A stretch of 19,916 nt of DNA from CAYLJJ01 sp964384025 (GTDB taxonomy: Bacteria; Myxococcota_A; Bradymonadia; UBA7976; UBA1532): assembly GCA_964384025.1 (NCBI GenBank), contig CAYLJJ010000106.1:1-19916 (forward strand), in the 5' to 3' direction. The number at the start of each line of letters is the position of its first letter. Within the stretch, counting starts at the first letter, position 1. The notes under the pieces are model-generated. The model was not told the DNA's origin. It saw only the letters and a program-made list of their open reading frames with translations, and searched no databases. This document shows positions 17,759 through 19,916 of the stretch, piece after piece. Position numbers and translations under genes: made by a program.

Positions 17759-18726
17759 GCGCTCTCTTGATGATTCTGCTCCTGAACCCTGCGGTCCTTC
17801 AGCGCGCGCTCCAACACCCTGAAGGACAGGAGGCCGCGCTCAGAAAGATCTTGAGCTTGAGCGGTCCAGAGCTTCAACGAACTCGCGCAGCGCGGCTCGG
17901 TTCTCTGCTCTTAGCCATCGCTCTGGATGAGGGGGCTCCTCACGCTCGGCGCGTTCAGGCGCTGCGAGCGATGGCGCTCCTAAAATCCAAGGGAGCCGCT
18001 GTCGCGCTGAGCCCGCTACTGAAGGGACAGAGCCCTGAGGCGATCAGCTTGGCGCGGGAGCTGGCGCGGACCTGGAGGCGCCTAAAGATGAAGGCTCCAC
18101 TCAGCGCAGCGATCGGCCATATAGATCCAGAAGTGCGGGCTCAGGCTGCGGCCCTGGGTGCAGGAGGCGAGAAACTTTGCCAACTCCTCAAAGAGGATCC
18201 CTGGCCGATGGTGCGCCGCGCAGCGGCCCAGGGGATAAAAGATCCAAGCTGCCTCAAGAAGGCTTTCAAGGATGGAGAACTCGAGGTTGTCTTGGCGGCG
18301 ATCCAGCGGGCGGGGGATCTGCGAGATCCTTCACTCTTGGTGTCCTTGGAAGCGATCGCCAGAGACAGCAAGATTCCCCTCCCTTTGCGGGCGATGGCGC
18401 TGAACTCTCTGGGGGCCTTAGGGCAGATCAAGCTTGCTCAGGCTGTCTTAGAGACCCACCTTAAAAAAGGAGGACTCCTAGATCTAAGCGTGGGCGCCAT
18501 CCAGGGCCTCAGCCGTGACGGCAGCTCGCCCGCGCGAACGCTCCTGAGGGCTGCGCTTGACTCTCCTGACCTGCGAATACGCAACAGCGCCGCTCGAGCC
18601 CTCCTTCAGCTCTCCGAGAAGCTTTCTGTAGAGCGGCTGATGCCTCGTTGGGGTGCTCGAGAGCGAGCCGCTGTTGAAGGGATGAGACCTCAAGATCCCG
18701 ATCCTGCAGACTCCGATCCAGAGTGA
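17755..18726 (+). CDS. HEAT-repeat protein
   Basis: A 323-residue protein made almost entirely of paired helices of HEAT type. Repeat-like phrases include HIDPEVRAQAAALGA, DPWPMVRRAAAQGI, LPLRAMALNSLGALG and DLRIRNSAARALLQL, each with the Asp/Pro turn and the Arg in the second helix. Such alpha-solenoids act as protein-binding scaffolds. The start is GTG 17755, sharing GTGA with the AMMECR1 stop. The first ten residues are hydrophobic (MSALLMILLL), but there is no basic N-region, so export is uncertain. The tail is acidic. It is the last gene of the cluster. No partner can be named. Confidence 0.85.
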   Translation: MSALLMILLLNPAVLQRALQHPEGQEAALRKILSLSGPELQRTRAARLGSLLLAIALDEGAPHARRVQALRAMALLKSKGAAVALSPLLKGQSPEAISLARELARTWRRLKMKAPLSAAIGHIDPEVRAQAAALGAGGEKLCQLLKEDPWPMVRRAAAQGIKDPSCLKKAFKDGELEVVLAAIQRAGDLRDPSLLVSLEAIARDSKIPLPLRAMALNSLGALGQIKLAQAVLETHLKKGGLLDLSVGAIQGLSRDGSSPARTLLRAALDSPDLRIRNSAARALLQLSEKLSVERLMPRWGARERAAVEGMRPQDPDPADSDPE

Positions 18727-19087
18727 AGCTTCTCTTTATGCGCTTCATCCAAGAGATCAGAGTCAGTTCTCGTGGCATGAGAAGCCGCTGATCTCTTGGA
18801 AACCTACTCGCTCCGTTTTCGATATTCCGATTCCATATTAGGAGCGGCCCAAGCAAGCTGTCTGGGGAGCTTTCTGGATCACCGATCTTCATAGAGCTCG
18901 ATTTTCGGCGGTTCTATTGACGATTCCTTTTGGAGCCGCCCTGGGTGGCCTGGTGAACGCTCGGAGCTGCAAGCTTCGAGATACGATTTGGACAGCCTGC
19001 GTGGGAGCTGCTGGCGGATTGGCTTTGGGGCATGATGTCCGTTCGAGCAACTTCTATCGGATGCGTCGGAGTATCACAGGGTTATGA
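18722..19087 (+). pseudogene. Interrupted open frame, possible remnant of a small membrane protein gene
   Basis: One plus-strand frame is open from within the end of the HEAT gene to 19087 except for a TAG at 18839-18841. After the TAG, 81 codons read with neighbour-like codon use and two hydrophobic Gly/Ala-rich segments (around TIPFGAALGGLVNA and TACVGAAGGLALG). No ATG or good ribosome-binding site begins it. TTG 18917 would give 56 residues. It may be a decayed gene or chance; I do not recognise it. Confidence 0.25.
18748..18800 (+). terminator. Nested hairpin after the operon, candidate terminator or RNA structure
   Basis: A perfect 13-bp inverted repeat, TCCAAGAGATCAG (18748-18760) with CTGATCTCTTGGA (18788-18800), starts 22 bases after the HEAT gene stop. 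The 27-base loop holds a second stem, TTCTC (18767-18771) with GAGAA (18779-18783). No T-run follows, so it is not a classical intrinsic terminator. It could instead be a transcript 3'-end stabiliser. Confidence 0.5.
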
Positions 19088-19108
19088 ATCCACAATGGCT
19101 TGGACTCT

Positions 19109-19132
19109 GGTCCTACTCTTCTGCGTAGGACC
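19109..19132. repeat. Perfect 8-bp inverted repeat
   Basis: GGTCCTAC (19109-19116) and GTAGGACC (19125-19132) flank an eight-base pyrimidine-rich loop. The stem is stable for its length, but no T-run follows on either strand, so its role is unclear. Confidence 0.55.
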
Positions 19133-19267
19133 CTGGGCGTTCTCATGGAGACGGAGATCTTCTGGAGGTTTTCAGCAAGATCATCCTCTCTTCTAGAATA
19201 CATCTTAAAGCCTTGCCTCTCAGCTCCTCCCAAAGTACAGAATCACTTCTGTTTTTAAGCAGTCTCA

Positions 19268-19306
19268 AACACTTGGAGCGTTTGGCTTCGGAATCGTCCG
19301 AGTGTT
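19268..19306. repeat. 10-bp imperfect inverted repeat downstream of the EF-hand gene
   Basis: AACACTTGGA (19268-19277) pairs with TCCGAGTGTT (19297-19306), nine Watson-Crick pairs plus one G-T, with a 19-base loop. It begins about 50 bases after the EF-hand stop on the minus strand and could be part of that transcript's 3' end, but a T-run is lacking. Confidence 0.45.
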
Positions 19307-19356
19307 CAGCTCAGGAGGCGGCAAACAAGTACTCATTTAATCTGCCTCTGATAGAC

Positions 19357-19617
19357 TTAAAGTCCGGCAACCTTTAAAATAAAAACTTTCATCTCATCTT
19401 TGCAAATACTACCATTTCCGTTCTTGTCAAATTCCCTAAAACAAGCTTCAAAATCTTGTTCGCTAAATTCCCCATTCTCACCCATCTCAAAAAGAGTTTC
19501 CCGGACGAATATTCTGGCCTCACCCTTGTCAAGAAAACTGCTGTTATCTTTATCGTATTTTTTCCAAATATCATCAATACACTTCTCTATGATTCCGTTA
19601 ATATCGCTGCCACTCAT
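19357..19617 (-). CDS. Small two-EF-hand calcium-binding protein (calmodulin-like)
   Basis: An 86-residue acidic protein consisting of one EF-hand pair. Loop 1 is DKDNSSFLDKGE, with ligand positions 1, 3, 5, 9 and 12 filled by D, D, S, D and E. Loop 2 is DKNGNGSICKDE, with D, N, N, a Cys at position 9 and E at 12. Each loop is flanked by the expected amphipathic helices (IWKKY before loop 1, ACFREF before loop 2). There is no signal peptide, so it should be cytoplasmic. The helix and linker style resembles eukaryotic, especially protist, EF-hand proteins more than typical bacterial ones; that is inference from memory of the family. The ATG at 19617 has AGGAG six bases upstream. The gene is AT-rich compared with the operon. 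Calcium buffering or sensing is likely; a target is unknown. Confidence 0.88.
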   Translation of the reverse strand: MSGSDINGIIEKCIDDIWKKYDKDNSSFLDKGEARIFVRETLFEMGENGEFSEQDFEACFREFDKNGNGSICKDEMKVFILKVAGL

Positions 19618-19623
19618 CCTTCG

Positions 19624-19628
19624 CTCCT
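19624..19628 (-). promoter_or_regulatory. Ribosome-binding site of the EF-hand gene
   Basis: AGGAG on the minus strand lies six bases before ATG 19617. It supports expression from a bacterial chromosome rather than eukaryotic contamination. Confidence 0.7.
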
Positions 19629-19808
19629 ATGTTTAGTGTTATCTTTTTAAAAAACGCAGGTTGTTCAGGTGAACTTAGGTTTTTCCCTATCAATGGGTGG
19701 AATGTCATGCCTCCTGCTTAAAAAAAGTGCATTTTCTCCACCTCTAATAGCCAAGCTCACCTACGCAAACCTCCAAATAACAGTTGCTAGCGGTGCGCCA
19801 CATGTAAT

Positions 19809-19916
19809 TTAGTATAATTCTTTAACAGGAGTCAATTTGTTTTCATTAAAGAAATCCGCCGTGATCGGGTGCCCATCCGCCATGGCAGATGTAGCCAGAA
19901 AAGAACCCTCCTCCAC
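19809..19916 (-). CDS. C-terminal fragment of an unidentified protein (5' part beyond window)
   Basis: The minus strand is open from the right edge to a TAA at 19809-19811, giving 35 residues that end HPITADFFNENKLTPVKELY. The composition is protein-like and similar in AT content to the EF-hand gene, which lies 191 bases downstream on the same strand. I do not recognise the family. The short length leaves some chance that it is spurious. Confidence 0.5.
   Translation of the reverse strand: MEEGSFLATSAMADGHPITADFFNENKLTPVKELY

Larger units (their letters stand above)
18727..19356. other. Intergenic region between convergent genes
   Basis: The plus-strand operon and the minus-strand EF-hand gene face each other here. 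The stretch holds the nested hairpin, the interrupted frame and two more inverted repeats (19109-19132 and 19268-19306). I see no tRNA, rRNA or intact gene of convincing length. Composition shifts from operon-like at its left end to AT-richer towards the right. Confidence 0.6.

Noticed and set aside
19095..19196. 33-codon ATG frame with a hydrophobic start (MAWTLVLLFCVGPWAFS) followed by three Arg
   Set aside because: It looks like a small signal-anchor peptide, but there is no ribosome-binding site, and an 8-bp inverted repeat falls inside it.
19389..19650. Alternative frames over the EF-hand gene on both strands
   Set aside because: Only the minus-strand frame 19617-19357 has both EF-hand loops and a well-placed ribosome-binding site.
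1..19916. CRISPR array, insertion sequence, tRNA or rRNA gene
   Set aside because: I saw no short direct repeats with regular spacers, transposase motifs, or tRNA/rRNA-like conserved segments. The only large repeats are coding modules.

Overview
The window looks like a chromosomal segment of a Gram-negative, delta-proteobacterium-like organism (Myxococcota or Bradymonadota type). This is inferred from gene content: an MglA-type GTPase, several membrane histidine kinases, a HEAT-repeat protein, and a very large Cys-rich modular surface lipoprotein. The coding regions are moderately GC-rich. The intergenic DNA, the middle of the first kinase and the right-hand end are clearly AT-richer.

Layout. 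(1) Positions 1-7706, minus strand: one giant gene that runs off the left edge, with 2568 codons visible. It encodes a predicted lipoprotein with a helical N-terminal region, a Cys-rich segment, one beta-propeller-like domain, and then at least five tandem copies of an Ig-like plus propeller-like module. (2) Positions 7707-8489: a divergent, AT-rich intergenic region. (3) Positions 8490-18726, plus strand: nine tightly packed genes, most overlapping by 1-17 bases, so probably one operon. In order they are an MglA-like GTPase, a soluble histidine kinase, ThiL, two CNNM/CorC-type transporters of different domain length, a membrane histidine kinase, a second membrane histidine-kinase-like protein with a degenerate ATP-binding domain, an AMMECR1-domain protein and a HEAT-repeat protein. 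(4) Positions 18727-19356: no intact gene, but a nested hairpin, an interrupted open frame and further inverted repeats. (5) Positions 19357-19617, minus strand: a small two-EF-hand protein of eukaryotic look with a clear bacterial ribosome-binding site. (6) Positions 19809-19916, minus strand: the C-terminal 35 residues of an unidentified protein.

How the genes may work together (inference): the GTPase and first kinase share an ATGA overlap and are likely co-translated as a signalling pair. The two membrane kinases also share an ATGA overlap and look like a duplicated pair in which the second lost kinase activity but kept its phospho-acceptor histidine. The window holds three kinase-type proteins and no response regulator, so their targets lie elsewhere. 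ThiL, the CNNM pair and AMMECR1 are housekeeping-type genes carried in the same transcript. The most distinctive features are the repeated Cys-x28-Cys propeller units in the giant lipoprotein, the pseudokinase pair, and the EF-hand gene.
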